Source: an uncultured Oscillospiraceae bacterium
Lineage (GTDB): Bacteria > Bacillota > Clostridia > Oscillospirales > Oscillospiraceae
Length of the DNA stretch: 5,885 nt
Assembly (NCBI GenBank): GCA_900756495.1
Contig: CAAEKI010000201.1
Coordinates: 1 to 5,885, forward strand
Reading direction: 5' to 3'
Shown: in pieces, positions 1 through 5,885 of the stretch
Layout of the letters: each line of letters begins with the position of its first letter
How positions within the stretch are numbered: the stretch's first letter is position 1
Translations under genes and position numbers: made by a program
The notes under the pieces: model-generated
Told to the model about the DNA's origin: nothing
What the model saw: the letters and a program-made list of their open reading frames with translations, nothing else
The model's database searches: none

Positions 1-32
1 AGAAACCGTCACCGGCCAGGGTGGCGGTTTCT
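1..32 (-). terminator. Hairpin terminator, probably bidirectional
   Basis: Bases 1-13 pair with 20-32 to give a 13-bp stem (one G-T wobble) around a 6-nt loop. The outer arms read AGAAACCG and CGGTTTCT. On the minus strand it lies at the very end of the small ORF at 9-86, whose stop codon sits inside the stem. On the plus strand it is followed by GCTTTT, so it could also stop a plus-strand transcript entering from the left. The minus-strand T-tract, if any, lies outside the window. Confidence 0.6.
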
Positions 33-86
33 GCTTTTCACAATAATCGTAACGGTGAACCGTCCGATATGTAGTGTGATCCGCAT
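9..86 (-). CDS. Small basic 25-aa protein of unknown function
   Basis: The minus strand carries an ATG at 86-84 and a TGA at 11-9, encoding 25 residues that begin MRITLHIGRF, continue with TVTIIV and end in RNRHPGR. The first two thirds alternate hydrophobic and polar residues like a beta strand; the tail is strongly basic. A very strong ribosome site (AAAGGGGGTGA at 102-92) lies just upstream. A promoter at 175-147 and a terminator hairpin at 32-1 complete an apparently self-contained transcription unit that reads away from truA. I have the impression that similar short peptides recur near mobile elements in gut Clostridia, but I cannot name a family and this is unverified. It might be a small toxin, a leader-type peptide or a regulatory RNA with an incidental ORF. 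The ORF is short, so translation is inferred from the signals around it rather than from homology. Confidence 0.5.
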   Translation of the reverse strand: MRITLHIGRFTVTIIVKSRNRHPGR

Positions 87-95
87 GGGCCTCAC

Positions 96-108
96 CCCCT
101 TTCAGGGG
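96..108 (-). promoter_or_regulatory. Small GC hairpin over the ribosome site of the 25-aa ORF
   Basis: On the minus strand, CCCC (108-105) can pair with GGGG (99-96) around the loop TGAAA. The 3' arm is part of the ribosome site AAAGGGGGTGA of the small ORF, so folding could hide that site and lower translation. The stem has only four pairs, though all are G-C. A regulatory role is inferred. Confidence 0.3.
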
Positions 109-146
109 ATGTGGCTAACCGCCTGCCGTTGTGCAGCGCCATAGAC

Positions 147-175
147 AGGATAGCATAAAATTTGACAGGCGGCAA
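147..175 (-). promoter_or_regulatory. Sigma-A-type promoter for the minus-strand small ORF
   Basis: The minus strand reads TTGCCG (175-170), a 17-bp spacer, and TATCCT (152-147). Transcription would start near position 140 and run into the 25-aa ORF at 86. The -35 box with the bases after it, and the TATGCTAT around the -10, are nearly the same as in the truA promoter at 424-451. Confidence 0.55.
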
Positions 176-323
176 GTATGAAAAGCCTTGACCCTTCAAA
201 ATACCCTTTAGCCGACAATCCAGGCTTTACTACCCTTTACAGTTATTGAATCTTCTAATATTAAAAGCTGGAGAATAAGCGGCATTTTACGTTTATTTAC
301 TAAGAAAAAATGTTAATTTCTAA
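176..323. other. AT-rich non-coding flank, probable end of an integrated element
   Basis: This stretch is visibly richer in A and T than the genes to its right and shows no convincing ORF on either strand. It holds short direct repeats (202-239), the palindrome TAATATTA at 256-263, and TTCTAAT twice (254-260 and 319-325). It runs directly into the tRNA 3'-end segment at 324. I read it as the terminal, recombinase-binding part of an element integrated at a tRNA gene. This rests on position and composition only; no integrase gene lies inside the window. Confidence 0.4.
202..239 (+). repeat. Short direct repeats TACCCTTTA, possible integrase arm sites
   Basis: TACCCTTTA occurs at 202-210 and at 231-239. 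A degraded relative, GACCCTTCA, lies at 190-198. Short direct repeats within about 150 bp of an attachment core are typical arm-type binding sites of tyrosine recombinases. Nine-base repeats in AT-rich DNA can also arise by chance, so the function is a suggestion. Confidence 0.35.
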
Positions 324-346
324 TTCAAATCCCTCCTACTCCGCCA
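324..346 (+). mobile_element. Attachment-site junction made of a tRNA 3' end
   Basis: The segment reads in order as a tRNA 3' end: T-loop TTCAAAT (324-330), 3' T-stem CCCTC (331-335), 3' acceptor strand CTACTCC (336-342), discriminator G (343) and CCA (344-346). Every part has the canonical length. The bases before it (TCTAA at 319-323) cannot pair with CCCTC, and no acceptor, D-arm or anticodon arm can be built upstream, so this is not a complete tRNA. A terminator starts six bases after CCA, as expected behind a real tRNA gene. Elements that integrate into tRNA genes leave such a 3'-end copy at one junction, with the intact tRNA at the other, which would lie left of this window. Discriminator G would suit a serine tRNA, but the identity is not certain. 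An old remnant after partial loss of the element would look the same. Confidence 0.6.
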
Positions 347-351
347 AAATG

Positions 352-394
352 AGAGGACAGAAAAGATGGGCTATCTTTTCTGTCCTCTATTTTT
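352..394 (+). terminator. Strong Rho-independent terminator behind the tRNA end
   Basis: Bases 352-367 and 373-388 form a perfect 16-bp stem (AGAGGACAGAAAAGAT with its complement) around the loop GGGCT, followed by ATTTTT. It most likely ended the transcript of the original tRNA gene. It now separates the presumed element from truA, so truA depends on its own promoter downstream. Confidence 0.85.
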
Positions 395-423
395 CCATTT
401 ATCCCTGAAATAAAATTTCTGTC

Positions 424-451
424 TTGCCGCCTGTGGAATCTATGCTATAAT
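424..451 (+). promoter_or_regulatory. Sigma-A promoter of truA
   Basis: TTGCCG (424-429) and a perfect TATAAT (446-451) are separated by 16 bp. TGC just before the -10 gives an extended -10 motif. Transcription should start near 458 and leave a leader of about 26 nt before the truA start. It lies directly behind the terminator at 352-394. Confidence 0.7.
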
Positions 452-483
452 TCTGATATCTACAAAAATGGGATTGGGACGTT

Positions 484-1233
484 ATGCGAAACATTGCCTT
501 GAAACTGATGTATGTGGGAACGGCTTATCACGGCTGGCAGGTTCAGAAAAACGCTGTGACCGTAGCAGAAACACTGGAGAGGGCCCTGGCTACCATAGTG
601 TGCCACCCGGTGAAGTGCACCGGCGCCGGGCGCACAGACGCCGGCGTCCACGCCGAGGTCTATGTGGCCAACTTCCGCACCACCTCCACAATCCCCTGCG
701 ACCGCATTCCCCTGGCGGTCAACACGCGGCTGCCCGACGACATCGTAGTGGTCAAGGCCACTGAGGTGCCCGAGGACTTTAACGCCATCGGCTCCTGTTT
801 GAAAAAGGAGTACACTTACCGCATCTACAACAGCCGTCTGGGTAATGCATTTTATGTCAACCGGGCCTGGTTTTATCCCAAGCGCCTGGATGAGGCCGTG
901 ATGCAAGCCGCCGCCGATCGATTTGTCGGTACCCACGACTTTGCCGCCGTACGCTCAGTGGGCACCGAGACCAAAACCACGGTGCGGACAGTATACTACT
1001 TTGACATTTCCCGCACGGAGGATCTCATTGCGTGCAGAGTCTGCGCCAACGGCTTCCTCTATAATATGGTGCGCGCTATGGTCGGCACCTGCGTCTATGC
1101 CGCCGACGGCAAATTTCCACCCGAGGCGGTCAGCGAGATTCTGGCGGGCAAAAACCGTACCGCCGCAGGGCCTACAGTACCTGCCGGCGGTCTGTACATG
1201 ACAAAGCTCTGGTATCGGGAGGACGTCCTTTGA
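484..1233 (+). CDS. truA: tRNA pseudouridine synthase A (TruA)
   Basis: This enzyme converts uridine to pseudouridine at positions 38-40 of the anticodon stem-loop of many tRNAs, in the cytoplasm. The 249-residue length is normal for the family. The hallmark GAGRTDAGVHA spans residues 47-57, with the catalytic aspartate at Asp52. Further family features are KEYTYRIYN (108-116, with the conserved active-site Tyr110), GTHDFAAVRS (149-158), GFLYNMVR (190-197) and the ending GGLYMTKLWY (235-244). The ATG at 484 is chosen because the first beta strand (RNIALKLMYVGTAYHGWQ) begins right after it and no usable in-frame start lies upstream. Its ribosome site is weak (GGGA at 470-473). The gene is first in the block, about 26 nt behind its own predicted transcription start, and its stop overlaps the next gene. 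The assignment is secure. Confidence 0.97.
   Translation: MRNIALKLMYVGTAYHGWQVQKNAVTVAETLERALATIVCHPVKCTGAGRTDAGVHAEVYVANFRTTSTIPCDRIPLAVNTRLPDDIVVVKATEVPEDFNAIGSCLKKEYTYRIYNSRLGNAFYVNRAWFYPKRLDEAVMQAAADRFVGTHDFAAVRSVGTETKTTVRTVYYFDISRTEDLIACRVCANGFLYNMVRAMVGTCVYAADGKFPPEAVSEILAGKNRTAAGPTVPAGGLYMTKLWYREDVL
1217..1223 (+). promoter_or_regulatory. Ribosome site fixing the TTG start at 1230
   Basis: GGGAGGA lies inside the end of truA, six bases before the TTG at 1230. It supports this TTG as the start of the downstream gene, which overlaps the truA stop as TTGA. The ATG at 1240 is out of frame. The overlap suggests translational coupling. Confidence 0.75.
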
Positions 1234-2429
1234 ATCGAGATGAACAAGCCCCAAGGCAGAAAAGGCCCAGCCTCCTGCTGCGCTTTCTGGCCTTTTTGGT
1301 CACCCTGGCGCTGGTGCTGGGGGCCGTCTTTCTGGTGCTCAACTACGACAAACTGAATTTCGATGCTGTCAGGCGCTGGTTCTCCTACCGCTCTCTGGAG
1401 CGGAGCGACAACGGCCAGGCGGAGTCCTTCTCTTATGACGGCGGCAATACCAACCGCTTCACCCCGGTGGGCAGCGACCTTCTGGTCTGTACTGAAAATA
1501 CCATCCGGCTCTATTCCGGGAGCGGCTCGGTCTATGTGGACGAAACGGTCTCTCTGGAACATCCGGCGGCGGACAGTGAAGGCAGCCGCGCCCTGGTCTA
1601 TGACGCGGGGGGGCAGCACCTCTTTGCCTTTTCCGATCGGGCCCTTGCCTGGGATTTAACGCTGGATGACGACCTCTCCCTGCTCTCAGCCACCGTCAAT
1701 TCTGCGGGCTATGCGGCGGTCACAGCCGAGCAAAACGGCTATAAGGGTTCCGTCACGGTATACGATCCCTCCGGCGCTTCGATCATGCGCCTAGCTCTGT
1801 CCAGCAGCTTTATTATGGATGCGGCGGTCTCCCCCGATTCCAAAACCCTGGCCGTCCTCACCATAGGACTGGAGGACGGCAATTTTGAGAGCCAGCTCTC
1901 CTTCTATTCTATGGACGAGTCCTCCTATACCATGGATGAGCATGCCGCAGAGCCCACCCCATCCGCCGTCTGTTCCCTAGGCAATGATGTGATTTTGGGG
2001 CTGCGATGGGGGAGCGGCGGCGTCTGGTGTCTGGGAGAGAGCGGCGCCGCCCTCGTCTCCCCCTCCGGCGAGCGCACTGCATCCACTGATTTCACTGGAC
2101 GCTATCTGAAAGAATTTTCTCTGGAGGGAGACGGCTTTGCGGCGGCCCTGGTGGGCAAGTACCGGGCTGGGACCTCCGCCGACCTCGTCGTACTTGCCGA
2201 GGACGGCGAAAGCCGTTCTCTCCCTGTGGAGGAGCAGGTCCTCTCTCTCTCCGCCGCCGGAAGATATATCGCCGTCCTCACCGCCGACCGTCTTGACATC
2301 TACACCCAGGATCTGACGCTCTACAACACTCTGGAGGGCACCCAGAGCGCCCGCGCGGTCCTGATGCGTTCTGACGGCTCCGCCATGCTCATCGACAGCG
2401 AGACCGCCCGTCTCTATGTCCCTCAGTAG
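1230..2429 (+). CDS. Membrane-anchored DUF5711-like protein, probable beta-propeller
   Basis: The 399-residue protein has a short basic N-terminus (RQKRPSLLLR), one hydrophobic segment at about residues 15-37, and a long remainder expected outside the membrane. That remainder has many short strand-like units of the kind seen in propeller folds: FSYDGGNTNRF (67-77), LLVCTENTIRLYSG (84-97), ALVYDAGGQHLFAF, and later turns such as DAAVSPDSKTLAVL. Overall layout and the F-YD-----N-F block followed by an LRLY-type strand resemble the DUF5711 family of Clostridia; I recognise this from memory, not from a search. No catalytic motif is visible. The TTG start is supported by GGGAGGA six bases upstream and the four-base overlap with truA. 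The CvpA-like membrane gene follows 48 nt later, suggesting an envelope role, but no specific function can be assigned. A general propeller-fold lipoprotein-like or signalling-domain protein is the alternative. Confidence 0.75.
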   Translation: MNRDEQAPRQKRPSLLLRFLAFLVTLALVLGAVFLVLNYDKLNFDAVRRWFSYRSLERSDNGQAESFSYDGGNTNRFTPVGSDLLVCTENTIRLYSGSGSVYVDETVSLEHPAADSEGSRALVYDAGGQHLFAFSDRALAWDLTLDDDLSLLSATVNSAGYAAVTAEQNGYKGSVTVYDPSGASIMRLALSSSFIMDAAVSPDSKTLAVLTIGLEDGNFESQLSFYSMDESSYTMDEHAAEPTPSAVCSLGNDVILGLRWGSGGVWCLGESGAALVSPSGERTASTDFTGRYLKEFSLEGDGFAAALVGKYRAGTSADLVVLAEDGESRSLPVEEQVLSLSAAGRYIAVLTADRLDIYTQDLTLYNTLEGTQSARAVLMRSDGSAMLIDSETARLYVPQ

Positions 2430-2477
2430 CATGCCCTGCCGTGACCGCCTGAACCGCCCGCTGGAGGGGCGCTGTTT

Positions 2478-3200
2478 ATGAGCTATCTCATCTTTGATCT
2501 TATTATTGTTATCGTTCTAATCATCTTTGCTGTCCATGGAGCCTATCGGGGGCTGATTCTGTCTCTTTGCGGCCTGCTGGCAGTGGTCGTCGCCTTTGTA
2601 GGGGCCGGCTATGCCGCACGGTCCCTCTCCCCCATGGTGGCGCAGGCGCTGGAGCCGCGCTTTGCCGCCGCCATTGAGGAGCGGCTGGACGCTGAGATAC
2701 AGGACGCGCACTCCCCGGCGCTTCCGGATGAGGGGTCGGATGCGGACGCGGAAGGCGGGCTCCCCCTCCAGAGCGTCCTCAACGTCCTCAAGGATATGGG
2801 ATTCTACGAGGATCTGGTCAACACAATCAACAGGGCCGTGGAGGAAGGGATGACAGCGGCGGCCGCTACCGCCGCCGCTGCTGTAGGAGCAGCTATCGCC
2901 CAGTCAGTGGCCTATCTCGTCATCTTCCTGCTCGCCTTCTTCCTCATCCTCCTGGTCTGGAAGCTCATCAGCCACGCCCTGGATCTGGTGGCGCGGCTTC
3001 CCGGCCTCCACTTTCTCAACAAGACCGGGGGGGCCCTCTTTGGACTTCTCAAGGCCTGTATCCTCCTCTTTGTCGCGGCCTGGCTCATCCAGTACCTAGG
3101 CAACTGGATTCCGGAGGAGACCGTGGCGAAAACTCACCTGCTGAAATTTTTCATGAAGACCAATCCCTTTGAACTCATCAGCAGATTTTCCATCAAATAA
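2478..3200 (+). CDS. CvpA-family inner-membrane protein
   Basis: The 240-residue protein has four predicted membrane segments, at about residues 3-20, 26-46, 140-162 and 186-207. The CvpA pattern is visible: an aspartate inside the first helix (Asp7), the turn HGAYRGL (20-26) between helices one and two, and PGLHFLNKTGGALFGLLKA (175-193) before the last helix. In other bacteria CvpA is linked to colicin V production and to envelope stress or bile resistance; its biochemical role is unresolved. Between helices two and three lies a soluble insert of about 90 residues with an acidic patch (DEGSDADAEGG, 84-94) and an alanine-rich run (127-140), making the protein longer than the roughly 160-residue enterobacterial CvpA. 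The ribosome site GGAGGGG (2463-2469) is 8 bases before the ATG; CGCCC at 2455-2459 could pair with GGGCG at 2467-2471 and partly cover it. It is probably cotranscribed with the two genes before it. Confidence 0.85.
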   Translation: MSYLIFDLIIVIVLIIFAVHGAYRGLILSLCGLLAVVVAFVGAGYAARSLSPMVAQALEPRFAAAIEERLDAEIQDAHSPALPDEGSDADAEGGLPLQSVLNVLKDMGFYEDLVNTINRAVEEGMTAAAATAAAAVGAAIAQSVAYLVIFLLAFFLILLVWKLISHALDLVARLPGLHFLNKTGGALFGLLKACILLFVAAWLIQYLGNWIPEETVAKTHLLKFFMKTNPFELISRFSIK

Positions 3201-3307
3201 AAGGGGCAGGATTCATACGCAGTTCATAATTTCGAGATAGAATTATTTTTCCGAGAGGGCCCGTCCCTCTTCTGATACCGCTTTTTCCCAAAGGAGTTGA
3301 AATAGAT
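3201..3307 (+). other. Gap before the unfoldase gene, with a small hairpin and ribosome site
   Basis: This 107-nt gap is AT-rich in its first half. AGAGGG (3254-3259) pairs with CCCTCT (3265-3270) around CCCGT. The nearest T-run (3282-3286) is 12 bases further on, so this is not a standard terminator; it could weaken read-through. Possible -10 boxes (CATAAT at 3225-3230, TAGAAT at 3238-3243) lack a well-spaced -35. I see no CtsR-type direct repeat (GGTCAAA-like) or CIRCE element, the usual controls of clp genes. AAAGGAG at 3290-3296 is the ribosome site, 11 bases before the ATG, a somewhat long spacing. Confidence 0.4.
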
Positions 3308-5842
3308 ATGCAGCCTACACTCTGCACCAAGTGCCATAAAAATGTCGCCGTGGTCTTCATCCAGAAGATCGAGGGCGGCGTGACCAAAAGCGAGGGGCTG
3401 TGCCTCAAGTGCGCCAAGGACATGGGCATCAAGCCCGTAGAAGATATGATGCAGAAAATGGGCCTCACAGATGAGGATCTGGAGGGGCTCACCAATGAGA
3501 TGATGTCCGCCTTCGGCGGCGCGGAAGGTATGGAGGGCCTTATGGTCCCCGACGACGGGGAGGACGACGAGGACGACGAGGGCAAGACCGCCACCTTCCC
3601 CTTCCTCAACAAGCTCTTCGGCGCGGCCCAGAACGCCAATCCCGCCCCCCAGGGTGGGGAGGGCCAGCAGCGCCCCGGCCGGGAGGAGAAGAAGGGGGAG
3701 CGCGCCCCCAAGCGCAAGTTTCTGGAGAACTACTGCATCTCCCTGACCCAGAAGGCCTCCGACGGGAAGCTGGACCGTATCGTGGGCCGGGAGGAGGAGA
3801 TCCAGCGCACCATTCAGATCCTCAACCGCCGCCAGAAGAACAACCCCTGTCTCATTGGCGAGCCTGGCGTGGGCAAGACCGCCATCGCCGAGGGCCTGGC
3901 CCAGCGCATTCAGGAAGGGGATGTGCCCTATAAGCTGCAGGATAAGGAGGTCTACCTGCTGGACTTGACCGCCCTGGTGGCGGGCACCCAGTTCCGGGGG
4001 CAGTTTGAGAGCCGCATGAAGGGGCTCATCGAGGAGATCAAGAAGCTGGGCAATATCATTCTGGTCATCGATGAGGTCCACAACATCGTGGGCGCCGGGG
4101 ACGCCGAGGGCTCCATGAACGCCGCCAACATCCTCAAGCCCGCCCTCTCCCGGGGCGAGATTCAGGTCATTGGCGCCACCACCCTTACCGAATACCGGAA
4201 ATATATTGAGAAGGACTCGGCACTGGAGCGCCGCTTCCAGCCCGTCATGGTGGAGGAGCCCTCCATCGAGGACTCGGTCAAAATCCTGCGCGGCATCGCG
4301 CCCTACTATGAGAAGTACCACTTCGTCTCCATCTCCCCTGAGATGTGCCGTCTGGCCGTCACCATGAGCGAGCGGTATATCACCGACCGCTATCTCCCCG
4401 ACAAGGCCATCGACCTCATCGACGAGGCCTGCTCCGACGTAAACCTGCACAACAAGAATCTGGCCCGCCGGGTGGAGGTTCAGAAGGAGCTGGAGGAGTT
4501 GGGCCGGGAGCGGGAGGCCCTCATGGCAGAGGCCAACGACCGGGATTACAGGCGCCAGACCTCCCTCAAGAACAACGAGATGCGGCAGAATGAGTTGCGC
4601 CGCGAGCTCACAAAGCTGGCCGCCGAGCACGACGCTCTGGCCGCCGACCCCAATACCCCCGAGGCCCTGCGCTCCAATGAACACCGGCAGGCCAACTTCC
4701 AGCGGGAGTTGAATATCCTCATCCGCGACCGTGAAAACCTGCTCTCCAGCGACTCCAGCCAGGACTACGAGCGCTTGGCCTCCATTAAGAGCCGGGAAAT
4801 TCAGCTTCAGGAGGAGCTGGGCCGTCTGGACGCCCAGAGCGCGCCGCCTCTCACCGTGGAGCATCTGGCCCGGGTGATTGAGCTGTGGACCAAAATACCC
4901 GCCAGCCAGATCCAGGAGCAGGAATACGAGCGTCTGGCCAAATTGGAGAACCGCCTCAAGGAGCATATCATCGGCCAGGACGAGGCCGTCCACGCCGTGG
5001 CGGCCGCCATCCGGCGGGGCCGGGTGGGCATCGCCTCCAAGCGCAAGCCCGTGTCCTTCATTTTTGTGGGCTCCACCGGCGTGGGCAAGACCGAGCTGGT
5101 CAAGCGCCTCTCCCAGGACCTCTTCAACTCTCCCGAGTCCCTCATCCGTCTGGACATGTCCGAGTTCATGGAGAAGCACAGCGTCTCCCGGATCATCGGT
5201 TCCCCTCCGGGCTATGTGGGCTACGACGAGGCCGGCCAGCTCACAGAGAAGGTACGGCGCAAGCCCTACTGTGTCATCCTCTTTGACGAGATCGAGAAGG
5301 CCCATCCCGACGTGCTCAACGTCCTGCTGCAAATCCTGGACGACGGGCACATTACCGACGCCCACGGCCGGACGGTAAACTTTGAGAACACTGTCATCGT
5401 CATGACCTCCAACGCCGGCAGCTCCACCAAGGGCGGCGGGGCGGTGGGCTTTGGCCGGACCGCCAGCGAACAGGGCAGGGAGAAGGTCATGAAGGCCCTG
5501 GAGGGCTTCCTCCGCCCCGAGTTCATCAACCGCGTGGACGAGATCGTCTACTTCAACCGCCTCTCTGAGGAGAACTTCAAGGCCATCGCTAAAATCATGC
5601 TCACCGAGCTCAGAGACAACCTGAGCGAGAAGGGCATCACCTTCAGCTGGGACGAGGCTCTGTTGGACTACCTCACCCGGAAGTCCTACTCCATGACTTA
5701 CGGGGCCCGCAACCTGCGCCGCCTCATTCAGAAGGACCTGGAGGACGCCATCGCCACCAAAATCATCGACAGCTACCTCCACCCTCTGTCCCAGATTCGG
5801 GCCACGGCGGAGGGGGATACCGTCACACTGCTGACCTTGTAA
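3308..5842 (+). CDS. ClpE/ClpC-type AAA+ unfoldase (Clp protease ATP-binding subunit)
   Basis: The 844-residue cytoplasmic ATPase should unfold proteins and feed them to ClpP. Residues 6-35 form a CxxC-x22-CxxC zinc finger (Cys6, 9, 32, 35) like those of McsA and ClpE. An acidic run (82-91) and a flexible Pro/Gly/Gln linker follow to about 135. AAA-1 has Walker A GEPGVGKT (184-191), pore loop GTQFRGQFE (226-234), Walker B ILVIDEVH (251-258), sensor IGATT and LERRF arginines (308-309). The middle domain (about 380-512) is long and repetitive. AAA-2 has Walker A GSTGVGKT (588-595), pore loop GYVG (635-638), Walker [12 protein letters not shown] (656-666), sensor TSNAG, NR at 741-742 and GARNLRR (799-805). 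VGF at 713-715 matches the ClpP-docking tripeptide of ClpC/ClpE. Both ATP sites look intact. The double Clp N domain is missing, so the layout is ClpE-like, but B. subtilis ClpE is much shorter. ClpB is unlikely, given the VGF loop and zinc finger. I leave the symbol blank because ClpC and ClpE names are mixed in this group. Confidence 0.95.
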   Translation: MQPTLCTKCHKNVAVVFIQKIEGGVTKSEGLCLKCAKDMGIKPVEDMMQKMGLTDEDLEGLTNEMMSAFGGAEGMEGLMVPDDGEDDEDDEGKTATFPFLNKLFGAAQNANPAPQGGEGQQRPGREEKKGERAPKRKFLENYCISLTQKASDGKLDRIVGREEEIQRTIQILNRRQKNNPCLIGEPGVGKTAIAEGLAQRIQEGDVPYKLQDKEVYLLDLTALVAGTQFRGQFESRMKGLIEEIKKLGNIILVIDEVHNIVGAGDAEGSMNAANILKPALSRGEIQVIGATTLTEYRKYIEKDSALERRFQPVMVEEPSIEDSVKILRGIAPYYEKYHFVSISPEMCRLAVTMSERYITDRYLPDKAIDLIDEACSDVNLHNKNLARRVEVQKELEELGREREALMAEANDRDYRRQTSLKNNEMRQNELRRELTKLAAEHDALAADPNTPEALRSNEHRQANFQRELNILIRDRENLLSSDSSQDYERLASIKSREIQLQEELGRLDAQSAPPLTVEHLARVIELWTKIPASQIQEQEYERLAKLENRLKEHIIGQDEAVHAVAAAIRRGRVGIASKRKPVSFIFVGSTGVGKTELVKRLSQDLFNSPESLIRLDMSEFMEKHSVSRIIGSPPGYVGYDEAGQLTEKVRRKPYCVILFDEIEKAHPDVLNVLLQILDDGHITDAHGRTVNFENTVIVMTSNAGSSTKGGGAVGFGRTASEQGREKVMKALEGFLRPEFINRVDEIVYFNRLSEENFKAIAKIMLTELRDNLSEKGITFSWDEALLDYLTRKSYSMTYGARNLRRLIQKDLEDAIATKIIDSYLHPLSQIRATAEGDTVTLLTL

Positions 5843-5849
5843 AATTTAT

Positions 5850-5881
5850 GCGGTCTTACCGGAGCTATCCGGTAGGACCGC
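5850..5881 (+). terminator. Hairpin behind the unfoldase gene, probable terminator
   Basis: Bases 5850-5862 pair with 5869-5881 (13 pairs, one T-G wobble) around the loop AGCTAT, starting 8 bases after the stop codon. The strength and position fit a Rho-independent terminator, but the window ends four bases after the stem, so the T-tract cannot be seen. Confidence 0.6.
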
Positions 5882-5885
5882 CGCC

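Noticed and set aside
52..63. Palindrome ACGGT-GA-ACCGT inside the small ORF as an operator
   Set aside because: Only five base pairs, within a coding frame, and far downstream of the promoter; probably chance.
92..142. A 16-codon minus-strand ORF (ATG at 142) whose TGA overlaps the ribosome site of the 25-aa ORF, as a leader peptide
   Set aside because: The promoter at 175-147 predicts a start of transcription near 140, at or after this ATG, and there is no ribosome site before it. It would have to be leaderless.
270..346. A complete tRNA gene ending at 346
   Set aside because: GGAG at 270 gives only a partial acceptor stem with CTACTCC, the T-stem 5' strand (should be GAGGG) reads TCTAA, and no anticodon arm can be folded.
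468..764. Plus-strand frame starting at ATG 468, overlapping truA
   Set aside because: It lies in another frame over the truA catalytic region, gives an Arg/His/Gly-rich product without motifs, and truA is unmistakable.
3212..3243. A promoter for the unfoldase (TTCATA at 3212 with TAGAAT at 3238)
   Set aside because: The spacing is 20 bp and the -35 is poor; not good enough to list as a separate promoter.
3224..5782. An 852-codon open frame on the minus strand opposite the unfoldase gene
   Set aside because: It mirrors the codon pattern of a GC-rich gene on the other strand, has a low-complexity Gly/Leu/Val/Asp-rich product without recognisable motifs, and the plus-strand frame is a complete AAA+ protein.

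Overview
The window looks like chromosomal DNA of a gut-type Firmicute of class Clostridia, probably in the Oscillospiraceae and relatives. This is inferred from the GC-rich coding regions, the strong GGAGG-type ribosome sites, the DUF5711-like and CvpA-like membrane proteins, and a ClpE-like unfoldase with an N-terminal zinc finger. No species can be named from the sequence alone.

Layout. Positions 1-346 look like the edge of an integrated genetic element. This part holds a 25-codon minus-strand ORF (9-86) with its own promoter (147-175) and a terminator hairpin that overlaps its stop (1-32). An AT-rich stretch with short direct repeats follows (about 176-323). It ends in a 23-nt segment (324-346) that matches the 3' end of a tRNA (T-loop, 3' half of the T-stem, 3' half of the acceptor stem, discriminator G, CCA). 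The rest of the tRNA is absent, as expected at one attachment-site junction of an element that integrates into tRNA 3' ends. A strong terminator (352-394), probably that of the original tRNA gene, follows immediately.

From 424 on there is a compact block of four plus-strand genes. A good sigma-A promoter (424-451) drives truA (484-1233, tRNA pseudouridine synthase). truA overlaps by four bases a membrane-anchored, DUF5711-like protein of 399 aa that starts at TTG (1230-2429). A CvpA-family membrane protein follows after 48 nt (2478-3200). After a 107-nt gap comes a large double-AAA+ Clp unfoldase (3308-5842) with a CxxC/CxxC zinc finger instead of the usual Clp N domain, an unusually long repeated middle domain, and a VGF loop expected to dock ClpP. 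A hairpin at 5850-5881 probably terminates the block, but the window ends before any T-tract.

The first three plus-strand genes look like one transcription unit. The unfoldase may be read from it or from its own promoter; I found neither a convincing promoter nor a CtsR operator in the gap. The four proteins have no obvious shared pathway: RNA modification, two envelope proteins of unknown role, and protein quality control. The most unusual parts are the tRNA-end junction with its small minus-strand gene and the triplicated middle domain of the unfoldase.
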